64,000 nt of DNA from Caballeronia megalochromosomata (lineage in GTDB: Bacteria; Pseudomonadota; Gammaproteobacteria; Burkholderiales; Burkholderiaceae). The stretch's first letter is position 1. Every line of letters begins with the position of its first letter. The notes beneath the pieces are model-generated. The model searched no databases. It was not told the origin of the DNA and saw nothing but the letters and a program-made list of their open reading frames with translations. The position numbers were made by a program, and so were the translations under genes. Shown here in pieces: positions 8,119 to 16,969 of the stretch. The stretch spans positions 44,461-108,460 of the forward strand of contig LRBF01000218.1 in the NCBI GenBank assembly GCA_001580565.1, in the 5' to 3' direction.

Positions 8119-9660
8119 ATGCAACTCAATCCCTCTGAGATCAGCGAGCTGATCAAGAGCCGGATCCAGGGCCTTGAAGCGAGCGCGGACGTTCGCAACC
8201 AGGGCACCGTGATCTCCGTGACCGACGGTATCGTGCGCATCCACGGCCTGTCGGACGTGATGCAGGGCGAAATGCTCGAATTCCCGGGCAACACCTTCGG
8301 CCTCGCGCTGAACCTCGAACGTGACTCGGTTGGCGCCGTTATTCTCGGCCAGTACGAGCACATCTCGGAAGGCGACATCGTCAAGACGACGGGCCGCATT
8401 CTCGAAGTGCCGGTCGGTCCGGAACTCATCGGCCGCGTGGTCGATGCGCTCGGCAATCCGATCGACGGCAAGGGCCCGATCAACGCGAAGGCAACCGACG
8501 CAATCGAAAAGATCGCGCCGGGCGTGATCTGGCGTAAGTCGGTGTCGCAGCCGGTGCAAACGGGTCTGAAGTCGATCGACTCGATGGTGCCGATCGGCCG
8601 TGGCCAGCGTGAGCTGATCATCGGCGACCGTCAGTGCGGCAAGACCGCGGTGGCCGTCGACGCGATCATCAACCAGAAGGGCAAGGACCTCATCTGTATC
8701 TACGTCGCGATCGGCCAGAAGGCTTCGTCGATCATGAACGTGGTGCGCAAGCTCGAAGAAACCGGCGCGATGGCGTACACCATCGTCGTGGCGGCTTCGG
8801 CTTCGGAATCGGCCGCGATGCAATACCTCGCGCCGTACGCCGGCTGCACGATGGGCGAATACTTCCGCGATCGCGGGCAAGACGCGCTCATCGTCTATGA
8901 CGATTTGACCAAGCAAGCATGGGCGTATCGCCAGATCTCGCTGCTGCTGCGCCGTCCGCCGGGCCGTGAAGCGTATCCGGGTGACGTGTTCTATCTCCAC
9001 TCGCGTCTGCTCGAGCGTGCGGCTCGCGTCTCGGAAGAGTACGTCGAGAAGTTCACGAACGGCGAAGTGAAGGGCAAGAGCGGCTCGCTGACGGCACTGC
9101 CCGTCATTGAAACGCAAGCCGGCGACGTGACCGCGTTCGTTCCGACGAACGTGATCTCGATTACCGACGGCCAGATCTTCCTTGAAACCGACCTGTTCAA
9201 CGCCGGTATTCGCCCCGCAATCAACGCGGGCGTGTCGGTGTCGCGCGTCGGCGGTGCGGCTCAGACCAAGGTCATCAAGAAGCTGTCGGGCGGTATCCGT
9301 ACCGACCTCGCGCAGTATCGTGAACTGGCCGCGTTCGCGCAGTTCGCGTCGGACCTGGACGAAGCCACTCGCAAGCAGCTGGAACGCGGCCGCCGCGTGA
9401 CGGAACTGCTCAAGCAGCCGCAGTATCAGCCGCTGCAAGTGTGGGAACTGGCTGTCGCGCTGTTCGCAGCCAACAACGGCTATCTGGACGATCTCGACAT
9501 TTCGCAAGTGCTGCCGTTCGAAAAGGGCATGCGCGAATTCCTGAAGACCAGCCACGGCGATCTGATTAAGCGCATCGAAGACAATAAAGACTTGTCGAAG
9601 GACGACGAAGGCGCACTGCATGCCGCGCTGAAGGACTTCAAGAAGTCGGGCGCTTATTGA
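8119..9660 (+). CDS. atpA: F-type ATP synthase subunit alpha (AtpA)
   Basis: This is the non-catalytic nucleotide-binding subunit of F1, 513 aa, the same length as in E. coli. In order: beta-barrel (about 25-95), the P-loop GDRQCGKT at 169-176, the nucleotide-binding domain with YVAIGQKASSI and the Walker B strand ALIVYDDLTKQA, the conserved PAINAGVSVSRVGGAAQ segment with its arginine finger, and the helical C-terminal domain. Residue 173 in the P-loop is Cys, where E. coli has Thr (GDRQTGKT); I do not know how common this is in the genus. An AGGAG site precedes the ATG. Confidence 0.98.
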   Translation: MQLNPSEISELIKSRIQGLEASADVRNQGTVISVTDGIVRIHGLSDVMQGEMLEFPGNTFGLALNLERDSVGAVILGQYEHISEGDIVKTTGRILEVPVGPELIGRVVDALGNPIDGKGPINAKATDAIEKIAPGVIWRKSVSQPVQTGLKSIDSMVPIGRGQRELIIGDRQCGKTAVAVDAIINQKGKDLICIYVAIGQKASSIMNVVRKLEETGAMAYTIVVAASASESAAMQYLAPYAGCTMGEYFRDRGQDALIVYDDLTKQAWAYRQISLLLRRPPGREAYPGDVFYLHSRLLERAARVSEEYVEKFTNGEVKGKSGSLTALPVIETQAGDVTAFVPTNVISITDGQIFLETDLFNAGIRPAINAGVSVSRVGGAAQTKVIKKLSGGIRTDLAQYRELAAFAQFASDLDEATRKQLERGRRVTELLKQPQYQPLQVWELAVALFAANNGYLDDLDISQVLPFEKGMREFLKTSHGDLIKRIEDNKDLSKDDEGALHAALKDFKKSGAY

Positions 9661-9724
9661 TCGGGACTGAGGAGCAACGCGCGATGACTCTGAGCATCGC
9701 GCGGCTTCGATCAAGGAGTAAGCA

Positions 9725-10609
9725 ATGGCTGGAATGAAGGAAATTCGCGGCAAGATCAAGAGCGTGCAGAACACGCGCAAGATCACGAAAGCAATGGAAA
9801 TGGTCGCCGCATCGAAGATGCGCCGCGCCCAGGAGCGCATGCGTTCCGCCCGCCCGTATGCCGACAAGGTCCGTGCAATCGCATCGCACATGAGCAAGGC
9901 GAACCCCGAGTATCGCCACCCGTTCATGGTCGAAAACGAAGGCGCGAAGACGGCCGGCCTGATCCTCGTCACGACCGACAAGGGTCTGTGCGGCGGCATG
10001 AACACGAACATCCTGCGTGCGTCGCTGCTCAAGATCAAGGAACTCGATCAGGACGGCGTCCAGGTCGAAGCATCGGCGATCGGCGGCAAGGGGCTCGGGT
10101 TCCTGAATCGCCTGAAGGCCAAGGTCGTGTCGCAAGTCGTGCAACTGGGCGATACGCCGCATCTGGAAAAGCTGATCGGCGCGATCAAGGTGCAGCTCGA
10201 CCTGTATTCGGAAGGCAAGATCAACGCGGTGTACCTGGCGTACACGCGCTTCATCAATACGATGAAGCAGGAAGCGGTCATCGAGCAGCTGCTGCCGTTG
10301 TCGGTCGCTGATCTCCACGCGAAGGACGAAGACGGCGAAACGCCGAAGACCTCGTGGGATTACATCTACGAGCCGGACGCGCAAACCGTGGTGGACGAGT
10401 TGCTCGTGCGCTACGTCGAAGCGCTCGTCTATCAGGCGGTCGCGGAAAACATGGCGTCGGAGCAATCGGCGCGCATGGTCGCGATGAAGGCAGCTTCGGA
10501 CAATGCGAAGACCGTGATCAACGAACTGCAGCTCGTCTACAACAAGAGCCGCCAGGCCGCGATTACGAAAGAATTGTCGGAAATCGTCGGCGGCGCCGCA
10601 GCGGTCTGA
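9725..10609 (+). CDS. atpG: F-type ATP synthase subunit gamma (AtpG)
   Basis: Gamma is the central rotating shaft. The 294-aa product begins with the family's coiled-coil strand (KEIRGKIKSVQNTRKITKAMEMVAASKMRRAQ, residues 5-36), has the ITTDKGLCGG-type segment (LVTTDKGLCGGMNTN), and ends with the conserved ARMVAMKAASDNAKTVINELQLVYNKSRQAAITKELSEIV, which forms the second strand of the coiled coil. An AAGGAG ribosome-binding site lies about 7 bases upstream of the ATG. Length is close to the E. coli subunit (287 aa). Confidence 0.97.
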   Translation: MAGMKEIRGKIKSVQNTRKITKAMEMVAASKMRRAQERMRSARPYADKVRAIASHMSKANPEYRHPFMVENEGAKTAGLILVTTDKGLCGGMNTNILRASLLKIKELDQDGVQVEASAIGGKGLGFLNRLKAKVVSQVVQLGDTPHLEKLIGAIKVQLDLYSEGKINAVYLAYTRFINTMKQEAVIEQLLPLSVADLHAKDEDGETPKTSWDYIYEPDAQTVVDELLVRYVEALVYQAVAENMASEQSARMVAMKAASDNAKTVINELQLVYNKSRQAAITKELSEIVGGAAAV

Positions 10610-10653
10610 TTTTGCTGACCGCTTGAAAGAACATAGTATCTAAAGGAAATGCG

Positions 10654-12048
10654 ATGAGTACTACTGCTTTGGTAGAAGGCAAGATCGTACAGTGCATCGG
10701 CGCCGTTATCGACGTGGAATTCCCGCGTGCGCACATGCCGAAGATCTACGACGCGCTCATTCTGGAAGGCACCGAACTGACGCTCGAAGTCCAGCAGCAG
10801 CTGGGCGATGGCGTGGTGCGCACCATCTGTCTGGGTGCATCCGACGGTCTGCGCCGCGGCACGATGGTCAAGAACACGGGCAAGCCCATCAGCGTGCCGG
10901 TCGGCAAGCCGACGCTCGGCCGTATCATGGACGTGCTCGGCCGTCCGATCGACGAAGCGGGCCCGATCTCCTCGGAAACCACGCGCTCGATCCACCAGCA
11001 AGCGCCGAAGTTCGACGAGCTGTCGCCGTCGACGGAACTGCTCGAAACCGGCATCAAGGTTATCGATCTGATCTGCCCGTTCGCAAAGGGCGGCAAGGTC
11101 GGTCTGTTCGGCGGTGCGGGCGTGGGCAAGACCGTGAACATGATGGAACTCATCAACAACATCGCGAAGGAGCACGGTGGTTACTCCGTGTTCGCGGGTG
11201 TGGGTGAGCGTACCCGTGAAGGGAACGACTTCTATCACGAAATGAAGGACTCGAACGTTCTGGACAAGGTCGCGCTGGTGTACGGCCAGATGAATGAGCC
11301 GCCGGGCAACCGTCTGCGCGTCGCGCTGACCGGTCTGACGATGGCCGAGCACTTCCGTGACGAAGGCCTCGACGTTCTCTTCTTCGTCGACAACATCTAC
11401 CGTTTCACGCTGGCGGGTACGGAAGTGTCCGCACTGCTCGGCCGTATGCCTTCGGCAGTGGGCTATCAGCCGACGCTGGCTGAAGAAATGGGCAAGCTGC
11501 AAGAGCGCATCACGTCGACCAAGACCGGCTCGATCACGTCGGTTCAGGCCGTGTACGTTCCTGCGGATGACTTGACCGACCCGTCGCCGGCTACGACCTT
11601 CGGCCACCTGGACGCAACCGTCGTGTTGTCCCGTGACATCGCTTCGCTGGGTATTTATCCGGCAGTGGACCCGCTCGATTCGACCTCGCGTCAGATCGAC
11701 CCGAACGTGATCGGCGAAGAGCACTACTCGATCACGCGCGGCGTGCAGCAAACGCTGCAGCGCTACAAGGAACTGCGCGACATTATCGCGATTCTGGGCA
11801 TGGACGAACTGTCGCCGGAAGACAAGCTGTCGGTCGCGCGCGCGCGTAAGATCCAGCGTTTCCTGTCGCAGCCGTTCCACGTTGCAGAAGTGTTCACGGG
11901 CTCGCCGGGCAAGTACGTGCCGCTGAAGGAAACCATCCGCGGCTTCAAGATGATCGTCGAAGGTGAGTGCGATCATCTGCCGGAGCAGGCGTTCTACATG
12001 GTCGGCACGATCGACGAAGCCTTCGAAAAGGCCAAGAAGATCCAGTAA
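10654..12048 (+). CDS. atpD: F-type ATP synthase subunit beta (AtpD), catalytic
   Basis: This is the catalytic subunit, 464 aa. The P-loop GGAGVGKT is at residues 153-160; the catalytic glutamate lies in AGVGERTREGNDFY (Glu185); the DELSEED-type lever sequence is present as MDELSPEDKLSVARA, with Pro where many species have Glu. Walker B lies in DVLFFVDNIYRF. The beta-barrel, nucleotide domain and helical C-terminal bundle are all complete. An AAAGGAAA ribosome-binding site precedes the ATG. It sits between atpG and atpC as in nearly all proteobacteria. Confidence 0.98.
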   Translation: MSTTALVEGKIVQCIGAVIDVEFPRAHMPKIYDALILEGTELTLEVQQQLGDGVVRTICLGASDGLRRGTMVKNTGKPISVPVGKPTLGRIMDVLGRPIDEAGPISSETTRSIHQQAPKFDELSPSTELLETGIKVIDLICPFAKGGKVGLFGGAGVGKTVNMMELINNIAKEHGGYSVFAGVGERTREGNDFYHEMKDSNVLDKVALVYGQMNEPPGNRLRVALTGLTMAEHFRDEGLDVLFFVDNIYRFTLAGTEVSALLGRMPSAVGYQPTLAEEMGKLQERITSTKTGSITSVQAVYVPADDLTDPSPATTFGHLDATVVLSRDIASLGIYPAVDPLDSTSRQIDPNVIGEEHYSITRGVQQTLQRYKELRDIIAILGMDELSPEDKLSVARARKIQRFLSQPFHVAEVFTGSPGKYVPLKETIRGFKMIVEGECDHLPEQAFYMVGTIDEAFEKAKKIQ

Positions 12049-12122
12049 CGGTCGGGTGTGTCTCTGGGGCGTCAGTCTGACGGCTGGCGTCCGCGAACAA
12101 CACTCACCAGGAGTCGACATAA

Positions 12123-12548
12123 ATGGCAACCATCAAGGTAGACGTCGTCAGCGCGGAAGAGCAGATCTTCTCGGGCCAGGCGAAGTTCGTCGCGCTGCCG
12201 GGCGAAGCCGGTGAGCTGGGCATTCTGCCGGGCCACACGCCGCTCATCACGCGTATTCGTCCGGGCGCGGTGCGCATCGAGGCGGAAGACGGCTCGGAAG
12301 AGTTCGTGTTCGTTGCAGGCGGGATTCTCGAAATCCAGCCGGGCATCGTGACCGTGCTCGCCGATACCGCCATCCGCGGCGCCGATCTCGACGAAGCGAA
12401 GGCCGAGCAGGCGAAGAAGCGCGCTGAGGAAGCGATTCAGAACAACACCTCGGAGCTCGAGTACGCGACCGCGCAAGCGGAACTCGCGTATGCGACCGCT
12501 CAGCTCGCGGCGATCCAGCGTCTGCGCAAGGCGCACGCGAAGCACTAA
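12123..12548 (+). CDS. atpC: F-type ATP synthase subunit epsilon (AtpC)
   Basis: Epsilon sits at the foot of the gamma shaft and inhibits ATP hydrolysis in its extended form. The 141-aa product has the N-terminal beta-sandwich with the conserved LPGEAGELGILPGHTPLIT segment and a C-terminal pair of helices rich in Ala, Glu and Lys (from about residue 88). AGGAG lies 9 bases before the ATG. It is the last gene of the operon and is followed within 60 bp by an intrinsic terminator. Confidence 0.96.
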   Translation: MATIKVDVVSAEEQIFSGQAKFVALPGEAGELGILPGHTPLITRIRPGAVRIEAEDGSEEFVFVAGGILEIQPGIVTVLADTAIRGADLDEAKAEQAKKRAEEAIQNNTSELEYATAQAELAYATAQLAAIQRLRKAHAKH

Positions 12549-12583
12549 GCGTGACGCGCCAAGCGGCGTTCAGCAGTTCAAAG

Positions 12584-12609
12584 AAAGCAGCCTCCGGGCT
12601 GCTTTTTTT
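12584..12609 (+). terminator. Intrinsic terminator of the atp operon
   Basis: A 9-bp perfect stem (AAAGCAGCC / GGCTGCTTT) with a TCCG tetraloop runs directly into a run of seven T. It lies 35 bp after the atpC stop. Confidence 0.92.
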
Positions 12610-12825
12610 ATGCTCCAAATCGGCAAATCGCGCAGGCAAAAGTGCATAACGGTTGTGTGCCTCGACCGCAAATTGCACTTAACTCATTGATTCGTAGACG
12701 GTTTAATAGCCTGTCTCGGGACAGCATTGCGGGGAAACACTCAATGCCCGCCCGCGTCTTTGCGGTGCACAATGGCCTCCAATTAGCCTTCATCGGGCGG
12801 CGATTCACATTGGCGGAGACCATCG

Positions 12826-14556
12826 ATGGCAACTGAACCGACGCAGTCCGGCGCGCAGATCGAACCGCGCGACGGCATGTCCTACGTTCGCGGCGCGACC
12901 GACATCGCGTTGAGCGACGCAACCGTATCGCGCTTTCTTCTCGACACTGCCAGCCGATTTCCCGACCGGCCGGCGGTCGTGTTTCGCGAACAGAACATCC
13001 GCTGGACGTGGCGCGAGTTCGCGGATCAGGTCGACGTGCTGGCAAGCGGACTGCTCGCGCTCGGGATTCATCCCGGCGATCGCGTCGGCATCTGGTCGCC
13101 GAATCGCGCCGAATGGCTGCTCACGCAATTCGCGACCGCGCGCATGGGCGCGGTGCTCGTGAACATCAACCCGGCGTATCGGCTGGCCGAGCTCGAATAT
13201 GCGCTGAACAAGGTCGGCTGCAAGGCGATCATCGCAGCCGAGCAGTTCAAGTCATCGAAATATCTGGAAATGCTGCAGGCGCTCGCGCCTGAACTCGCGA
13301 ACGCCGCGCCCAATGCGCTCGACGCCGCGAAGCTGCCGGAACTGCGCGCGGTCATTCGCATGGGCGACAGCAAAACGCCCGGCATGCTCAATTTCGACGA
13401 TGTGATGCGCACCGGCCGCGAGCAGCTCGACGCGACGAAGCTCGACGCGCTCGAAGGGCAGTGGGGCCCGGACGACGCAATCAACATCCAGTTCACGAGC
13501 GGCACGACCGGCAATCCGAAGGGCGCGACGCTCACGCACCGGAACATCGTCAACAACGCGCGCTATATCGCGATAGCGATGCGCCTGACCGAGCAGGACT
13601 CGCTCTGCATTCCGGTGCCGCTCTATCACTGCTTCGGCATGGTGCTGGCGGTGCTCGCGTGCGTGTCGACCGGTTGCACGATGGTGTTTCCGGGCGAGGC
13701 GTTCGACCCTGGCGCGACGCTCGCCGCCGTGCACGAGGAAAAATGCACCGCGCTGCACGGCGTGCCGACGATGTTCATCGCCGAACTCGATCACCCCGAC
13801 TTCTCGAAGTACGATCTGAGCCGCCTGCGCACCGGCATCATGGCAGGCTCGCCGTGCCCGATCGAAACGATGAAGCGCGTTGTCTCGACGATGCATCTGA
13901 GCGAGATCACGATCGCGTACGGCATGACGGAGACGAGCCCGGTGTCGTTCCAGAGTTCAACCACCGATCCGCTCGACAAGCGCACGACAACCGTGGGCCG
14001 TATTCAGCCGCATCTGGAGGTGAAGATCGTCGATCCGCTGGGGAACATCGTGCCGGTCGGCGAGACCGGCGAGCTATGCACGCGCGGATACTCGGTGATG
14101 AAGGGCTACTGGGGCGACGATGCCAAGACGAGCGAGGCGATCGTCGATGGCTGGATGCACACCGGCGACCTCGCGACGCTCGACGCGCAAGGCTATTGCA
14201 ACATCGTCGGCCGACTCAAGGACATGCTGATTCGTGGCGGCGAGAACATCTATCCGCGCGAGATCGAGGAATTTCTGTTCCGTCATCCGAAGGTGCAGTC
14301 GGTTCAGGTGTTCGGCGTCCCCGATCAGAAATACGGCGAGGAAGTGTGCGCGTGGATCGTCGTGCGTCCGGGCGAGCAAGCGAGCGAGGAGGAAATCCGC
14401 GAATTTTGCCAAGGACAGATCGCGCATTACAAGATTCCGCGCTATATCCGCTTTGTCGATGAATTGCCCATGACCGTCACCGGCAAGGCGCAGAAATTCG
14501 TCATGCGCGCACGCATGATCGACGAACTGAAACTCGCCGAGGCCAAAACGGCCTGA
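12826..14556 (+). CDS. AMP-forming acyl-CoA synthetase (fatty-acid-CoA ligase family)
   Basis: This 576-aa adenylate-forming enzyme activates a carboxylic acid as acyl-AMP and then transfers it to CoA. Visible motifs in order are the P-loop FTSGTTGNPKGATLTH (about residues 220-235), the YGMTETSPVSF adenine-binding segment, the hinge GRLKDMLIRGGENIYPREIEEFL, and the C-terminal catalytic Lys in TVTGKAQKF. The pattern fits the medium/long-chain FadD-like group. The substrate cannot be settled from sequence; acetoacetyl-CoA synthetase looks less likely. A GGAG site lies 7 bases before the ATG. It is a separate unit from atp because a terminator intervenes. Confidence 0.9.
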   Translation: MATEPTQSGAQIEPRDGMSYVRGATDIALSDATVSRFLLDTASRFPDRPAVVFREQNIRWTWREFADQVDVLASGLLALGIHPGDRVGIWSPNRAEWLLTQFATARMGAVLVNINPAYRLAELEYALNKVGCKAIIAAEQFKSSKYLEMLQALAPELANAAPNALDAAKLPELRAVIRMGDSKTPGMLNFDDVMRTGREQLDATKLDALEGQWGPDDAINIQFTSGTTGNPKGATLTHRNIVNNARYIAIAMRLTEQDSLCIPVPLYHCFGMVLAVLACVSTGCTMVFPGEAFDPGATLAAVHEEKCTALHGVPTMFIAELDHPDFSKYDLSRLRTGIMAGSPCPIETMKRVVSTMHLSEITIAYGMTETSPVSFQSSTTDPLDKRTTTVGRIQPHLEVKIVDPLGNIVPVGETGELCTRGYSVMKGYWGDDAKTSEAIVDGWMHTGDLATLDAQGYCNIVGRLKDMLIRGGENIYPREIEEFLFRHPKVQSVQVFGVPDQKYGEEVCAWIVVRPGEQASEEEIREFCQGQIAHYKIPRYIRFVDELPMTVTGKAQKFVMRARMIDELKLAEAKTA

Positions 14557-14587
14557 GCACCCACCGACTCGAGATCATGAAACGACG

Positions 14588-14611
14588 AAGGGAGCGCCGC
14601 GGCGCTCCCTT
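14588..14611 (+). terminator. Hairpin, probable terminator after the acyl-CoA synthetase gene
   Basis: An 11-bp perfect stem (AAGGGAGCGCC / GGCGCTCCCTT) with a 2-base centre lies 32 bp after the stop. The following sequence TTCTGTCATT is only weakly T-rich, so termination efficiency is uncertain. Confidence 0.6.
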
Positions 14612-14674
14612 CTGTCATTGGATGAAACGTTCGGCCCCTGAATCTCTCAAGGAACGCAAACGTTTGTCCAGGCG

Positions 14675-14700
14675 AAAAAAAAGCGGGCCTGGAGCCCGCT
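14675..14700 (-). terminator. Intrinsic terminator reading on the minus strand, no protein gene assigned
   Basis: On the minus strand AGCGGGC-TCCAG-GCCCGCT runs straight into eight T (plus-strand A run 14675-14682). The 7-bp stem and T-run are typical of a strong terminator, but no minus-strand protein-coding gene lies upstream of it for several hundred bases. It is therefore the 3' end mark of a candidate small RNA. Confidence 0.75.
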
Positions 14701-14862
14701 AAAAACCACACGCTACGGGGTTAGCGCGAGGAGACCACACGTGGGATATTTCGAACGCATTACATTCGAATAACGATCCCAGCACCGATGCCCCAAAAAA
14801 TTGAGAGCTTAGGCCACAGCCGACTATCGGACCGCGCGCTTCTTGCACAGCACAGCCCAATA
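14682..14862 (-). ncRNA. Candidate small RNA ending at the orphan terminator
   Basis: The proposed transcript starts near 14855-14865 and ends at the terminator at 14682-14700. Inside it, TGGGAT...ATCCCA encloses TTCGAA...TTCGAA, giving an extended stem-loop at about 14739-14778. A palindrome (14870-14886) lies at the expected promoter position: TTGAAA on the minus strand could be a -35 with a weak -10 (TATTGG) after 17 bp. A 13-codon frame (14865-14824, peptide MYWAVLCKKRAVR) overlaps the 5' end. The function is unknown, and the boundaries are inferred from the terminator and palindrome only. Confidence 0.4.
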
Positions 14863-15178
14863 CATCCGTGTTGAAACCGTTTCAACAGATTGTGGGCGAA
14901 TTGATTCCGAGTCGCCGTAACAAAGTGTTTCAGGTTGTAACCCCCGTCCCGTAAGGCCTAGGGGAAATTTTCTCGCGCGATTCTCCTGATTTTCACGGAT
15001 ATATTGTCTGTTATTCGGCTCATTTATCCGATCGGCCTGACATGACCGGTAAATGCGGATTTTCGGACCAGTGCGATTATTCTAATTTTTCGCGAAAATA
15101 GAACGGGTGGACGCATGAAATCGATGCGCAAGTTCTGCCTGACCCATCATCGAACAAGAAAACACTATGGAGGGACGC

Positions 15179-16126
15179 ATGACGATCGACGCAGCCTTGC
15201 TCCGCTACTACCGCGCTGTGGACGAGGCTTTTCCGCCTCTGGCGCCCGATGCGGATGCGCAGACGGTGCGAGACCGCTTCAGCAACGTTGCCAAAGCTTA
15301 CGCCCGCGAACGCGACGAGACAGTGACGGCGGAAAATATTCAGATCGTCCTCGACGGACGCACGCTCGCCGCACGGATCTACAAACCCAAAACGGCGCGC
15401 GGTCCGCTGCCGCTCATCGTGTACTTTCACGGCGGCGGCTGGGTGGTCGGCGACCTGGACACACACGATCGGCTCGTCGCGCGGCTTGCGGCGGATTCGC
15501 AGTGCGCCGTGGCGAGCGTCGATTACCGGCTCGCGCCGGAGCATCCGTTTCCCGCGCCGTGCGACGACGCGCTCGACGCGCTGATCTGGCTGGCGGAGCA
15601 TCGTTCGCGGCTCGGTTTCGCGACCGACCGGCTCGCTGTAGGCGGTGACAGCGCGGGCGCGCATCTGGCGGTGGTCGCGGCGCGCGGCGCGAACGAGCGC
15701 GTCGCGGGTCTGGTCGGCTTTCAATTGCTGCTTTATCCAGTCATGCGGCGCCAGTTCGAAAGTGCCAGCTGCATCGCTAACGCGAACGGTCCGGGCCTCA
15801 CGAACGATGAGATGAAGTGGTACTGGACGCAATTTCTCTCAGGCGAAGCGCCGCAAGCCAACGATGTGCGCGCGTTCCCGCTCTCCGAGCCGTTCGAGCG
15901 CACGCCGGCGCGCGCGCTGGTCGTCGCGGCGGCCTTCGATCCGCTCTACGACGACGCCTTCGAACTCAAGCGCTTCCTCGAAGCCAATGGCGGTCGTGTC
16001 GAGATGATCGACGCGCGCGACATGACGCACGGATTCGGGCGCATGCATGCGCAATCGGAGGCGGCGCTCGGCTGGCTGCGCAAGATCGGCGCGCGCACGG
16101 GCGAACTCATGCGCGCAGAGCGTTGA
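15179..16126 (+). CDS. Alpha/beta hydrolase, hormone-sensitive-lipase-type esterase
   Basis: This is a 315-aa carboxylic ester hydrolase of family IV (bHSL). The oxyanion-hole motif HGGG is at residues 84-87, the nucleophile Ser158 lies in GGDSAGAH, the acid Asp in AAFDPLYDD, and the catalytic His in DMTHGFG. There is no signal peptide, so it is probably cytoplasmic. The ATG at 15179 is preceded by GGAGGG (15169-15174) at good spacing; the ATG at 15167 overlaps that ribosome-binding site and is rejected. Natural substrate unknown; such enzymes prefer short acyl esters. Its stop is 3 bp from the stop of the convergent pheC-like gene. Confidence 0.88.
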   Translation: MTIDAALLRYYRAVDEAFPPLAPDADAQTVRDRFSNVAKAYARERDETVTAENIQIVLDGRTLAARIYKPKTARGPLPLIVYFHGGGWVVGDLDTHDRLVARLAADSQCAVASVDYRLAPEHPFPAPCDDALDALIWLAEHRSRLGFATDRLAVGGDSAGAHLAVVAARGANERVAGLVGFQLLLYPVMRRQFESASCIANANGPGLTNDEMKWYWTQFLSGEAPQANDVRAFPLSEPFERTPARALVVAAAFDPLYDDAFELKRFLEANGGRVEMIDARDMTHGFGRMHAQSEAALGWLRKIGARTGELMRAER

Positions 16127-16129
16127 GCG

Positions 16130-16969
16130 TTATTTCAGCCACTTGTCATACACGGCCTGAAACTCGCCCGACGACCGGGCGAGATGCAGCCACTGATCGA
16201 CATACTGCTGAAACGGCACGTCACCGCGCGGCAGCAGATACGCCTTCTCTCCGAACTGGAACGGTTTGTCCGGATGCACCGAGCACAGACCGGGATTGAG
16301 CTTCTGCTGGAGCAGCGTTTCCGATGCGTCCGTGACCATCACATCGGCCTTGCCTTCGAGGATCTGCCTGAAGATGGTCACGTTGTCCGGATACTCGATC
16401 AGCTGCGAGTGCGGAAAGAACTGCTTCGCGAAGCGCTCGTTCGTGCCGCCCGGATTGACGATCGTGCGCACGTTCTGCTGATCGATCTGTTCGACGGTCT
16501 GGTACTTGTCCTTATCGTCGCAACGGACGATGGGCGTTTTGCCGTCCTCCATGTAGGCCGCCGTGAAAAAGGCGCGCTTTTGCCGCTCCAGCGTGGTCGA
16601 GACGCCGCCTACCGCGATATCGCACTTGGCGATGAAATCGTTCATCAGGTTCGACCACGACGTCTTCACATACTCGGTCTTGGCACCGAGCGACTTCGCG
16701 AGGCTCTCCGCCAGATCGATGTCGATTCCCTCGAATTGCCCGTCCGGACGCAGGAACGAATACGGCTTGTAGTCGCCCGTGGTGCAGACGCGCAGCGTGT
16801 GGCGCGCGAGTACGTCGTCGAGCCGCGAGGGCGCGGCGACCGGAGCGGGCGCGGCGGGCTTCGCGCCTGCCACGGTGCCGGCCTGAATCGTTTGAGCGTC
16901 CGCGATGCTCGTAAGCGCGAGCGAGATGACAAAGGCAGAAGCGGCCAGACTGACAGACGTGCGTTGCAT
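16130..16969 (-). CDS. pheC: Periplasmic cyclohexadienyl (prephenate/arogenate) dehydratase, PheC type
   Basis: This 279-aa protein has the solute-binding-protein fold but follows the Pseudomonas aeruginosa PheC sequence closely, as I recall it: VCTTGDYKPYSF, then SWSNLMNDF, then LERQKRAFFTAAYMEDGKTPI, then TIVNPGGTNERFA, then YPDNVTIFRQILEGKADVMVTDASE and GEKAYLLPRGD. PheC makes phenylpyruvate from prephenate, or Phe from arogenate, in the periplasm. A signal peptide (about residues 1-25, ending ADA) is followed by an Ala/Pro linker. Start ATG at 16967-16969 has a GGAG site. It stands alone on the minus strand, without the permease or ATPase genes of an amino acid transporter, which supports the enzyme reading over an ABC binding protein. 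Confidence 0.78.
   Translation of the reverse strand: MQRTSVSLAASAFVISLALTSIADAQTIQAGTVAGAKPAAPAPVAAPSRLDDVLARHTLRVCTTGDYKPYSFLRPDGQFEGIDIDLAESLAKSLGAKTEYVKTSWSNLMNDFIAKCDIAVGGVSTTLERQKRAFFTAAYMEDGKTPIVRCDDKDKYQTVEQIDQQNVRTIVNPGGTNERFAKQFFPHSQLIEYPDNVTIFRQILEGKADVMVTDASETLLQQKLNPGLCSVHPDKPFQFGEKAYLLPRGDVPFQQYVDQWLHLARSSGEFQAVYDKWLK

Larger units (their letters stand above)
14557..15178. other. 622-bp intergenic region with hairpins and a possible small RNA
   Basis: No convincing + strand gene lies here. It holds two inverted repeats near the 5' end (14588-14611 and 14682-14700), a short palindrome at 14870-14886, and moderately AT-rich sequence from about 14940 to 15110. The hairpin at 14682-14700 is followed by a T-run only when read on the minus strand, although no minus-strand protein gene is present. 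The esterase gene begins at the right-hand edge. Confidence 0.6.

Noticed and set aside
8047..10038. 663-codon minus-strand frame over atpA and atpG
   Set aside because: Antisense to conserved ATP synthase genes; composition is typical of a mirror frame in GC-rich DNA.
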